The position numbers and the translations under genes are program-made. The notes under the pieces are model-generated. The model was not told where the DNA came from. It searched no databases and saw only the letters and a list, made by a program, of their open reading frames with translations. DNA of 33,383 bases from DASRZM01 sp035686365 (GTDB lineage: Bacteria; Pseudomonadota; Gammaproteobacteria; Xanthomonadales; Xanthomonadaceae): the NCBI GenBank assembly GCA_035686365.1, contig DASRZM010000064.1, positions 1 to 33,383 of the forward strand, given 5' to 3'. Shown piece by piece: positions 27,472-33,383 of the stretch; position 1 is the first letter of the stretch, and each line of letters starts with the position of its first letter.

Positions 27472-27675
27472 ATGGCAACAGCAGAACAAGGCTCGGCCGG
27501 CAACGTCATCGCCGCCCTGGCCAGCTTCTTCATCCCCGGCCTGGGCCAGCTCGTGCAGGGCCGGCTGCTCATGGCCCTGGTCATGTTCGTGCTGGCGGCG
27601 CTGCTGTGGCTGATCCTGCTGGGCTGGATCATCCACCTGTGGTCGATCCTGGACGCCGCGCTCTACAAGCCGTAG
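27472..27675 (+). CDS. Small hydrophobic membrane protein, 67 residues
   Basis: A 67-residue protein with GGAGCCC just before the ATG. Residues about 12-28 (IAALASFFIPGLGQLVQ) are a hydrophobic, possibly re-entrant segment with the IPGLGQ turn, and 33-58 form one long transmembrane helix ending in WSILDAAL. The layout resembles TM2-like small inner-membrane proteins. Function unknown. It follows the deacylase gene by 151 bp and stands alone before tRNA-Arg. Confidence 0.8.
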   Translation: MATAEQGSAGNVIAALASFFIPGLGQLVQGRLLMALVMFVLAALLWLILLGWIIHLWSILDAALYKP

Positions 27676-27702
27676 GGAGCCTCGATCGGCTCCGACCGTC
27701 CC

Positions 27703-27730
27703 GTTCGGGCTGAGGTATCGAAGCCCGAAC
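27703..27730. repeat. Palindromic repeat, GTTCGGGCT type
   Basis: A 9-bp stem (GTTCGGGCT with AGCCCGAAC) around GAGGTATCGA. The core resembles the TGAGCTTGTCGAAG repeat found between genes in many proteobacteria. A smaller hairpin (GGAGCC with GGCTCC) precedes it at about 27677-27693. Together they may end the transcript of the small membrane protein. Confidence 0.7.
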
Positions 27731-27781
27731 CGCGCGGCCCCGCAGGGTGCCCGCCCCGCTGCGGCCCCCGAGCGCGGATAC

Positions 27782-27790
27782 TGCTAGAAT
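27782..27790 (+). promoter_or_regulatory. Extended -10 promoter of tRNA-Arg
   Basis: TGCTAGAATC is an extended -10 box (TGn plus TAGAAT) 39 bp upstream of the mature tRNA 5' end. No good -35 hexamer is present, as is usual for extended -10 promoters. Confidence 0.55.
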
Positions 27791-27829
27791 CGCGGCCCGG
27801 CGCGCCGTCCACGCGCGTCCGCACGCAAC

Positions 27830-27906
27830 GCGCCCGTAGCTCAGCTGGATAGAGTACTACCCTCCGAAGGTAGGGGTCACAGGTTCGAATCCTGTCGGGC
27901 GCGCCA
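27830..27906 (+). tRNA. tRNA-Arg (anticodon CCG)
   Basis: 77 nucleotides, with the CCA end encoded. The acceptor stem pairs GCGCCCG with CGGGCGC. The D arm has AGCTCAGCTGGATAGAG. The anticodon stem CTACC/GGTAG encloses CTCCGAA, giving anticodon CCG. The T arm is CAGGTTCGAATCCTG. It closely resembles E. coli tRNA-Arg(CCG) apart from the anticodon stem. It marks the left edge of an atypical stretch. Confidence 0.97.
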
Positions 27907-28466
27907 TCTTTCCCCCCTGCTGATCAGCGACTTGCCGAACGGTGGCGGAGCACTCTTGCCCGGTCGGGTGGGGCCTGTGCCCAATCTGTGCCATGAGTCG
28001 ATCGACGTCCGGCCGCAGATGACCCCGATCCAGTGTGACGCGGATGCGGCAAAGACGCCTCGCGCTGTCCCGGTCTGCTGTCGCGGATTCAACCTCGAAT
28101 GACGGCTCTCGAAATCGCGGAACGGGCCTTCGCTGGACTCGATTCGATCGAGTTTCGCGCTCCAGGACGGTCGCCGGCCATGAAGGATGACCGGGAGACG
28201 GCTGCACACGCCTCGATGCGATTCCCTGCGCGCGCAGAGCGTGGCGCAGAGCAGGAATTCGATGTGTGATGATAATCGCCCGGCGTCCGCCTTCGGCCAG
28301 GAAGAGACGTTCGCGGAAAGTGAGTTAGGAGCTGCCACAGATCCGGCACGGCAACTCCGGCGTTCCGGCAGCCTTCTCCGCACGGGAGCTCCGTCGATTG
28401 ATGCTTGGCCCAGTCCCGAATCGCTGCCGGTAGCCCGGCGGTGACGCAATTCAGCCTTGCTTGCTT
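27907..28466. other. Apparently non-coding remnant DNA downstream of tRNA-Arg
   Basis: No credible gene is found here. Open frames on both strands lack protein-like composition. One degenerate palindrome lies at 28283-28316. No integrase, no repeat of the tRNA 3' end and no recognisable phage gene is visible. Composition is less GC-rich in places than the flanking genes, which fits decayed insertion DNA. Confidence 0.5.
28283..28316. repeat. Degenerate GTCCGC...GGCC...GAC palindrome, copy A
   Basis: GCGTCCGCCTTCGGCC followed by AGGAAGAGACGTTCGCGG resembles a dispersed repeat whose usual form pairs GTCCGCTT with AAGCGGAC. A second member of what looks like the same family lies at 31179-31204. 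Confidence 0.5.
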
Positions 28467-28700
28467 GGCGACCGTGCAGGTCTGGTTCGGCGTGGTCGGC
28501 TGGGTCAGCACGGTGACCGCGTAGGCGCTTCGGTCGGCGAGCGCGGTGGAGAACGTGAATGCGCCGTTGGCGTTGACGGTGAGGTCGTCGCCGCTATTGT
28601 TCTGCAGCACCACACTGTTGCCGGTGGCGAGGCCGGTCACCGTGCCGCCGATGGTGTAGGTCGTGGTGGCGCAGTCGACGGTGACGTTGGTGACGCCGGT
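28467..28700 (-). pseudogene. Fragment of a repetitive Ig-like surface protein
   Basis: On the minus strand the frame reads TNVTVDCATTTYTIGGTV, then TGLATGNSVVLQNNSGDDL, then TVNANGAFTFSTALADRSAY and AVTVLTQPTTPNQTCTVA. This is one unit of a repeat domain (YTIGGTVTGL...LQNN...LTV...GAFTF) that I remember from large xanthomonad secreted proteins. It is cut at both ends: no start or signal peptide upstream, and after TCTVA the frame turns to unrelated sequence. It is a remnant, not a gene. Confidence 0.7.
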
Positions 28701-28790
28701 CCATGCGCCGAGGAACGGCGTACCATGCGCAGGGAATGGGCATTGGATTTCCTATCCCTGGAGCCGGACAATGCAGACTCGCGTCGATAG

Positions 28791-30824
28791 GTGCCACGGG
28801 TGAGCCGCGCCCTCATGGCAGGGCTTGCGGCGATTGCCGTGCTGGGCACGGGCTCGATCGCGGCGCAGGCTGCCACGCTCACGTCCAATCCCACCGAGGT
28901 TGTTTTCGGAAAAGTGCGGGTCGGCAAAAGCGCCACGATCATGCTCAACGAGCAGGACGGCGATGCGGCGCTCACCGTGAACGCGGGGGTGGACAACGCA
29001 AATTTCACCCTGACCAATGTGCCGGCGTCCGTCATACCGGACGGCACCGAATCATTCGACGTCACGTGTGCGGCCGCGGGCGACCACTCCGGCACCATCA
29101 CCGTGACGTGGACTGACACGGGAGTCGGCGGCAGCATCCAGATTGCCGTGAGCTGCAACGCGCCCGCGATGTGGATCGAATCCAGCGCGGATCCGTTCGG
29201 CTTCCCGGGCCAGGAGGTCGGCACGACCAGCGCCGCCGAGTCGTTCGTGATCACCAACGACTTGGGTGTCTCGGCCCAGATCACCAACGTCACGACCGCC
29301 GGCACCAACTGCGCCGAGTTCCCCATCGCCACCGATCCGCTGCCCATCATGTTGGCCGCCGACGCCACGACGACCATTATGGTGCAGTTCGCGCCCAGCT
29401 TTCGCGACAGTCACACCTGCACGCTCACCGTCGTGGACAGCGTCGCCGGGATTGCCGACAACACCCTCGGGCTGACCGGCACCGGCGAGGGCGCCGCGAT
29501 TCAGCTCACGCCCGCCGGCACCATCGATTTCGGTGATCAGCGGGTGGGCACCACCTCCGCGGCGATGACCCTGACGATCGCCAATGTCGGTGATCCCGGC
29601 TATGCGCTCGATGTCACCAGCATCGGCAAGTCGGGTACCGCGGCGGCCGAGTTCACCCTCAGCGGCTTCACCAGCGGGTCCATCGCGCAAGGCGCGTCCG
29701 AGGACGTCACGATCACGTTCACCCCGAGCGCGCCCGGAACCCGCAACGCCACGCTCACCGTCAATACCAGCGAGCCCTCCGGGATCAGTGCGACCAAGAC
29801 CGTGACCGGCAACGGGGTGCAGCGGCTGCTGGTGCCGGATCCGACTACTGTCGAAATCGGCGAGGTGCGGATCAACGGCAGCACCTTCGCCGACGACACC
29901 CTGCAGTTGACCAATCCCGGGGGCGCCACGGTGCAGGTGACCGGCCTGACGCTGGCCGGCGGGCAGGCCGCCGACTTTTCCCAGGTCTCGCCGCCGACCC
30001 TGCCGCACGACATCGCCGGCGGCTCCGAATCGCCGCTCACCCTGCGGTGCGACCCGTCTGCAATCGGCCTGCGCAGCACTACGCTCACCATCACCAGTAA
30101 CGATGACGGGCCCAGTCCCGACGAGGTGGTGGTCGAATGCACGGGCGTCAGGTCCTACGTCTCGATGAGCAGCGTGGCCGAAATCGACTTCGGCGACGTG
30201 CTGGTCGGCACCACCGGGAGCAGCCCACTGACCGCGAGCAACTTGAACAACGCCAACGTGGCGTCGCTGAACGGCAGCATCACCGCCGCGCCTTCCACGT
30301 TCAGCTCGACGGTGACCGTCATCTCCAACATCGCCGGCGGCGGCTCGATCCCGTTCGAGGTACAGTTCTCACCCACCACCGACGGGACCGTGACTGGCAC
30401 CCTGACCGTCGCCACCGACGACCCGGTCACGCCGACGATCACCATCACTCTCACCGGCCGCGGCGTCCAGCCCGCCGGCCTCGAAGTCACTCCCGACGCA
30501 TTCGATTTCGGTGATGTCGGTATCGACAATAATGTGCTGTCGCCGCCGTTCGTCGTCGACAGCACCGGCGACGGCGTGCTCAATGTTGGAAGCCTTACGG
30601 TAACCGGGCCGCACGCGGGCGACTTCACCGTGGAAAACGACCAGTGCAGCGGCCAGGCCTTGCCGAACGGAGATTTCTGCGGCTTCGCGGTGCGTTACAC
30701 GCGGTCGGGCGGCGGGCCCCACCACGCGAGCGTAATCATTCCATCCGATGCACCGGACAGTCCTCATTCCGTCGAGGTCACGGGCACCAGCAGCGTAGTC
30801 TTTGTCGACGGGTTCGAAATGTGA
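28791..30824 (+). CDS. Secreted protein of tandem choice-of-anchor-D (ASH-like) domains with a DGFE-type tail
   Basis: About 677 residues from the GTG at 28791; a GTG at 28800 and an ATG at 28815 are alternatives. A signal peptide (ALMAGLAAIAVLGTGSIAAQA) is followed by about six Ig-like ASH/choice-of-anchor-D units. Their first strands recur as VVFGKVRVGK, FGFPGQEVGTTS, IDFGDQRVGTTS, VEIGEVRINGS, IDFGDVLVGTTG and FDFGDVGIDNN. The protein ends in VVFVDGFEM, the short aromatic-Asp-Gly-Phe-Glu tail I remember on many Lysobacterales secreted proteins. It is probably a surface or secreted structural protein; no catalytic motif is seen. An ATG with a good GGAG site lies at 28771 but one frame off, which suggests a damaged start. 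Confidence 0.85.
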   Translation: MPRVSRALMAGLAAIAVLGTGSIAAQAATLTSNPTEVVFGKVRVGKSATIMLNEQDGDAALTVNAGVDNANFTLTNVPASVIPDGTESFDVTCAAAGDHSGTITVTWTDTGVGGSIQIAVSCNAPAMWIESSADPFGFPGQEVGTTSAAESFVITNDLGVSAQITNVTTAGTNCAEFPIATDPLPIMLAADATTTIMVQFAPSFRDSHTCTLTVVDSVAGIADNTLGLTGTGEGAAIQLTPAGTIDFGDQRVGTTSAAMTLTIANVGDPGYALDVTSIGKSGTAAAEFTLSGFTSGSIAQGASEDVTITFTPSAPGTRNATLTVNTSEPSGISATKTVTGNGVQRLLVPDPTTVEIGEVRINGSTFADDTLQLTNPGGATVQVTGLTLAGGQAADFSQVSPPTLPHDIAGGSESPLTLRCDPSAIGLRSTTLTITSNDDGPSPDEVVVECTGVRSYVSMSSVAEIDFGDVLVGTTGSSPLTASNLNNANVASLNGSITAAPSTFSSTVTVISNIAGGGSIPFEVQFSPTTDGTVTGTLTVATDDPVTPTITITLTGRGVQPAGLEVTPDAFDFGDVGIDNNVLSPPFVVDSTGDGVLNVGSLTVTGPHAGDFTVENDQCSGQALPNGDFCGFAVRYTRSGGGPHHASVIIPSDAPDSPHSVEVTGTSSVVFVDGFEM

Positions 30825-31032
30825 AGCAGCGGCTCGCTTGCAGGACAAAAGAAATGCAGCTTACTGAACACCCACCCGACAAACGTGGACATCCATCAAC
30901 TAGGAAGCCCCGTCAAGGCAGCTTCTGGGGCTGATGTTCGGCGCAACTGCGCAGAGTAATCGTCGTACTCATAGGCTAACTGGTCATTCATTGACCAATT
31001 AAGTAATCTCCGGGCACGCCAACCCTGGCCCT
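30825..31032. other. AT-richer gap after the ASH-domain gene
   Basis: No gene is seen. It holds a possible stem (AGCCCC with GGGGCT, about 30907-30933, long loop) that may end the preceding transcript, and a perfect TGGTCA/TGACCA palindrome near 30982-30998. The base composition is visibly lower in GC than the rest of the window. Confidence 0.5.
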
Positions 31033-31134
31033 TGACCTGCCCCCGTTTTCAGTACCAGCTAGATCTTAGTAGAGTCCGCCCTACAAGAGAGGACGGACAT
31101 GAAGAAGCGATTTACCGACGAACAGATCATAGAG
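31033..31134 (+). mobile_element. Truncated left end of an IS3-family insertion sequence
   Basis: The segment starts with a probable terminal sequence (TGACCTGCCCCCGTTTTCAG) and runs into a ribosome site (GAGAGGA) and ATG at 31099. The first 11 codons, MKKRFTDEQII, match the start of IS3-family OrfA (usual MKKRFTEEQIIGFLREAEAG). After 31131 the frame turns to unrelated sequence. No right end, OrfB or DDE motif is present, so the element is dead. Confidence 0.75.
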
Positions 31135-31178
31135 CACCCGCGCAACTCGGACGACAAGGGAGTCTGTTCGAGCAACAG

Positions 31179-31204
31179 ATGTCCGCTTTGGGTCGAAAGC
31201 CGAC
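31179..31204. repeat. Degenerate GTCCGCTTTGGGTCGAAAGC palindrome, copy B
   Basis: ATGTCCGCTTTGGGTCGAAAG then CCGAC belongs to the dispersed repeat that yields SAFDPKRT-like translations in many proteobacteria. It lies about 45 bp after the IS3 breakpoint and ends 4 bp before the stop codon of the next minus-strand gene. Copy A is at 28283-28316. Confidence 0.6.
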
Positions 31205-31208
31205 GACG

Positions 31209-31805
31209 CTATGCAGGCAAGACAACCGCCTGCGGTTGCCACGTCTCCGGCTTGCCCTTGATGCCGCGGCCATACACTTCCAGCCACCTCGGTTTGAAGC
31301 GAATGGCTGCATAGTCGTGTGGGAAGTCCGGCCAGTTTTCCGTGCGAATCTCGCCGCTCGGAGCATGCCCCGCGTAGCTTTCCGGATCCACGTGCACGAA
31401 CGCCTCTCCCATGAGGCTCGCGTAATACGCACCCCTGAAGTTCTCGCGGAGATTGTCCCGCGCGAAGTGAAGGGTTGCTTGCGGGTGCCTTCGGATCTGA
31501 TCGACCTTGCGGCTATCGCGCCGCGTCGACATCCAGATGGTGAGGTCCGGTAGAGGATCGTTGACGCCTACCGAGCGTGCCCGGGGCACGCCTTCCTCGT
31601 CCACTGTAATCAGCGTGGCTACCCAGTCCTCCGCGATGATCTCCCGCGCGACAGCAAGGATCCTGGCGTCATCATCGACCCGATAGAGATTTCCCGGAGC
31701 TGAAACGCTGGAGTGGGCCCCTGGATGTGTCGCACAACTTCCGGCCATCACGGCCAAGCCTGCCGCGGGCGCCATTCGGATGAAATGCCGGCGTTCGAGG
31801 TTCAT
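31209..31805 (-). CDS. PNPOx-fold (general stress protein 26-like) protein with Tat-type signal and lipobox
   Basis: A 198-residue protein from the ATG at 31805, preceded by AGAGGAGG at 8-9 bp, a near-perfect ribosome site. The N-terminus has a twin-arginine pattern (RRHFIRM, 5-11), a hydrophobic stretch, and a possible lipobox ending at Cys24 (AGSC). The rest is the pyridoxamine-5'-phosphate-oxidase-like split barrel: DWVATLITVDEEGVPRARSV, IWMSTRRDSRKVDQIRRHP, then ATLHFARDN. Such proteins bind FMN, F420 or heme; a Tat signal fits export with a bound cofactor. It lies 59 bp after the M20 gene on the same strand. Confidence 0.85.
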   Translation of the reverse strand: MNLERRHFIRMAPAAGLAVMAGSCATHPGAHSSVSAPGNLYRVDDDARILAVAREIIAEDWVATLITVDEEGVPRARSVGVNDPLPDLTIWMSTRRDSRKVDQIRRHPQATLHFARDNLRENFRGAYYASLMGEAFVHVDPESYAGHAPSGEIRTENWPDFPHDYAAIRFKPRWLEVYGRGIKGKPETWQPQAVVLPA

Positions 31806-31864
31806 GCAGTGACCTCCTCTTTGCATCAGCAGCAACCATTTGCCGTTTCTTTCGGCAACCCCCC

Positions 31865-33163
31865 TTACTGAGCGGCTTCGTTCCCCAGCGCCTCCAGCGC
31901 CACGGCGAGCATGGCGCGCGTACCCAGCTTCAGCGCGGCCTCGTCCAGGAAGAACTCCGGCGAGTGGTTGTTGGCCACCGTGGCCAGGTCGCGGCCGGGC
32001 GGGGTGGCGCCGACCATGAAATAGAAGCCGGGCACTTCGTTGGCGAAGTAGGCGAAGTCCTCGGCGCCGGTGATCGGCAGCATCTGCACGAGCTTGCCTG
32101 CGCCGGCCACGCGTTCGAGCACCGGGACCATGCGCTGCGTCAGTGCCGGGTCGTTCACCGTCACCGGGTTGCCGGCATCGGCCGGGATCGCCGTGTGGAC
32201 CTCGGCGCCGTGGGCGGCGGCGACGTGGCGGGCGATGCCCTGGAGCTGTTCGAACACCTGCGTGCGCATGCCGGTGTCGTAGGTACGGATGGTGCCGATC
32301 AGCTCCACCGAGTCCGGGATGATGTTGTAGCGGATGCCGCCCTCGATGGCGCCGAAGCTCACCACCACCGGCTGCTTCGTGATGTCCTGCCGGCGCGAGA
32401 CGATGGTCTGCGCGGTGGTGATGATGTCGGCCGCGGTGACGATCGGGTCCACCCCGCCCCACGGGCGCGAGCCGTGGGTCTGCCGGCCCTTGACGGTGAT
32501 CGTGAAGCGGTCCGAGGCCGCCATCATCGGGCCGCTGCGGTAGCCGATCGTGTCGGCGTGCAGGTTGGCCCACACGTGCAGGCCGAAAATCGCCCCGGGC
32601 CGGAAATCGTCGAACACGCCCTCGGCGAGCATCAGCGAGGCGCCGCCTTCCTCGCCTTCGGGCGCGCCTTCCTCGGCGGGCTGGAAGATGAACAGGATCT
32701 CGCCCGGCAGGGTTTCGCGCATGCCCACCAGCGCCTCGGCTACGCCCATCAGGATCGCGGTGTGGGCATCGTGGCCGCAGGCGTGCATGACGCCGGTGGT
32801 CTGGCCGCGGAACTGGGTGGTGACCTTGGAGGCGAACGGCAGTCCGGTGCGCTCCGTGACCGGCAGCGCGTCCATGTCGGCGCGCAGGGCGATGCGCGGA
32901 CCCGGGCGGCCACCTTTCAGCACGGCCGTGACGCCGTGGTGGGCGATGCCGGTCTTCGGTTCCAGGCCGAGGCCGCGCAGGTGTTCGGCAACCAGGGCCG
33001 CGGTGCGGGTCTCGCGGTTGGACAGTTCCGGATGGGCGTGGATGTCGCGGCGCCATTCCACGACTTTGGCGTCGACCGGTGCCGCCAGTGCATCGACATC
33101 GACGGCGACGGCGTGGGAAGAGAATGCAGCGAGCAGGGCGCAGCAGGCGATCGGGGTTCGCAT
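31865..33163 (-). CDS. Secreted M20-family amidohydrolase (M20D, N-acyl-amino-acid type)
   Basis: A 432-residue periplasmic or secreted metalloenzyme. The signal peptide is about 1-20 (ACCALLAAFSSHAVA). Metal ligands are visible: HACGHDAH (127-134, with Cys129 and His131 of the M20D type) and the PAEEG glutamates (164-165); RDIHAHPELS and the C-terminal NNHSPEFF are also family hallmarks. Relatives cleave N-acyl amino acids, hippurate or indole-acetyl conjugates; the substrate is not readable from the sequence. The ATG at 33163 has AGGAAG at 5 bp. Promoter elements lie just upstream, and the PNPOx-like gene may share the message. Confidence 0.93.
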   Translation of the reverse strand: MRTPIACCALLAAFSSHAVAVDVDALAAPVDAKVVEWRRDIHAHPELSNRETRTAALVAEHLRGLGLEPKTGIAHHGVTAVLKGGRPGPRIALRADMDALPVTERTGLPFASKVTTQFRGQTTGVMHACGHDAHTAILMGVAEALVGMRETLPGEILFIFQPAEEGAPEGEEGGASLMLAEGVFDDFRPGAIFGLHVWANLHADTIGYRSGPMMAASDRFTITVKGRQTHGSRPWGGVDPIVTAADIITTAQTIVSRRQDITKQPVVVSFGAIEGGIRYNIIPDSVELIGTIRTYDTGMRTQVFEQLQGIARHVAAAHGAEVHTAIPADAGNPVTVNDPALTQRMVPVLERVAGAGKLVQMLPITGAEDFAYFANEVPGFYFMVGATPPGRDLATVANNHSPEFFLDEAALKLGTRAMLAVALEALGNEAAQ

Positions 33164-33189
33164 CGTTCTTCCTGTGGCGGGAAGTACCG

Positions 33190-33219
33190 ATTCTAGGCAG
33201 AGGGCCGAGGCGGCTGCAA
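33190..33219 (-). promoter_or_regulatory. Putative promoter of the M20 amidohydrolase gene
   Basis: On the minus strand TTGCAG (33214-33219) and TAGAATC (-10 at 33190-33195) are separated by 18 bp. The start of transcription would fall about 20 bases before the ATG at 33163, giving a very short leader. Confidence 0.5.
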
Positions 33220-33254
33220 AAAGAGCGGGTATATCGGGCGAGCTGGGGCGGCCG

Positions 33255-33278
33255 ATCGCGGCCATGGGCCGCTCCCAC
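33255..33278 (-). repeat. REP element (GTGGGAGCGGCC...GGCCGCGAT)
   Basis: On the minus strand GTGGGAGCGGCC and GGCCGCGAT form the usual GTnGGAGC head plus imperfect hairpin of REP sequences common in Pseudomonas and xanthomonads. It lies in the same orientation as the next copy, 30 bp away. Confidence 0.75.
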
Positions 33279-33308
33279 GCGGGTTCGCCGGGTGTTGTCG
33301 CGGTGCGG

Positions 33309-33332
33309 ATCGCCGGCAACGCCGGCTCCTAC
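33309..33332 (-). repeat. REP element (GTAGGAGCCGGC...GCCGGCGAT)
   Basis: On the minus strand the GTAGGAGC head is followed by a CCGGC/GCCGG hairpin and GAT. It pairs with the REP at 33255-33278 in direct orientation. No gene is visible between the M20 start and the window end. Confidence 0.8.
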
Positions 33333-33383
33333 AGTGGGACGACGACACGAAACGGAAGCGGGAGGACCGCGGGGCGGGGACGG

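Noticed and set aside
27857..28207. Minus-strand frame ending in RPTGFEPVTPTFGG over the tRNA
   Set aside because: This peptide is the well-known artefact of translating a tRNA-Arg gene backwards; the rest of the frame has no protein-like composition.
31099..31314. A 71-residue ORF at the IS3 fragment
   Set aside because: Only the first 11 residues match a transposase; the rest is unrelated sequence including a repeat and the antisense of the PNPOx-like gene.
27907..33383. Second attachment site repeating the tRNA 3' end
   Set aside because: No copy of GGTTCGAATCCTG was seen by eye downstream; without it and an integrase, precise island ends cannot be stated.

Overview
The window looks like chromosome of a high-GC gammaproteobacterium of the Xanthomonadaceae/Lysobacteraceae group. 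Three things point there: MnmG, UbiA, RimK and the Bio proteins read like xanthomonad orthologues as I remember them; a cNMP-binding GGDEF protein sits beside a class III nucleotidyl cyclase, as in the Xanthomonas cGMP pathway; and several palindromic intergenic repeats are of the type common in this order. No database search was possible, so the genus is not assigned.

Layout. 1-1807 (minus): cyclic-nucleotide signalling pair, a cNMP-binding GGDEF protein followed by a class III cyclase cut by the window edge. 1952-7472 (plus): tamA-tamB, the translocation and assembly module for outer-membrane proteins. 7615-8463: a YbaY-like lipoprotein gene, followed by an array of five abutting hairpins. 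8693-11804 (minus): a secreted sialidase-fold protein and mnmG. 11805-12490: long non-coding stretch with a stray intrinsic terminator. 12491-12679: orphan 62-residue protein with tandem terminators. 12786-14120 (minus): a tyrosine-rich lipoprotein. 14278-15279: EamA transporter. 15289-17904 (minus): pepN. 17975-19432: PLP-dependent threonine/serine dehydratase and an NTF2-like protein. 19469-23457 (minus): biotin operon bioB-bioF-bioH-bioC. 23516-24277: comF. 24288-25244 (minus): ubiA. 25373-27320: rimK overlapping a zinc carboxypeptidase-like deacylase. 27472-27675: a small membrane protein. 27830-27906: tRNA-Arg(CCG).

The stretch after the tRNA, about 27907-31208, differs from the rest. 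It holds a broken adhesin-type repeat, a secreted protein of tandem choice-of-anchor-D (ASH-like) domains ending in a DGFE-type tail, and a truncated IS3-family left end. It also has two copies of a degenerate palindrome and visibly lower GC in parts. I read it as a decayed insertion region beside the tRNA; no integrase or second att site was found. The window closes with a Tat/lipobox PNPOx-like protein, an M20 amidohydrolase and two REP elements.

Most genes are housekeeping. The clear operons are bioBFHC, tamAB and rimK plus deacylase; the cyclase/GGDEF pair and mnmG plus the sialidase-fold gene are probably co-transcribed. The points most worth follow-up are the cyclase/GGDEF pair, the five-hairpin array, the orphan 62-residue gene with its leader, the tyrosine-rich lipoprotein, and the tRNA-Arg region.
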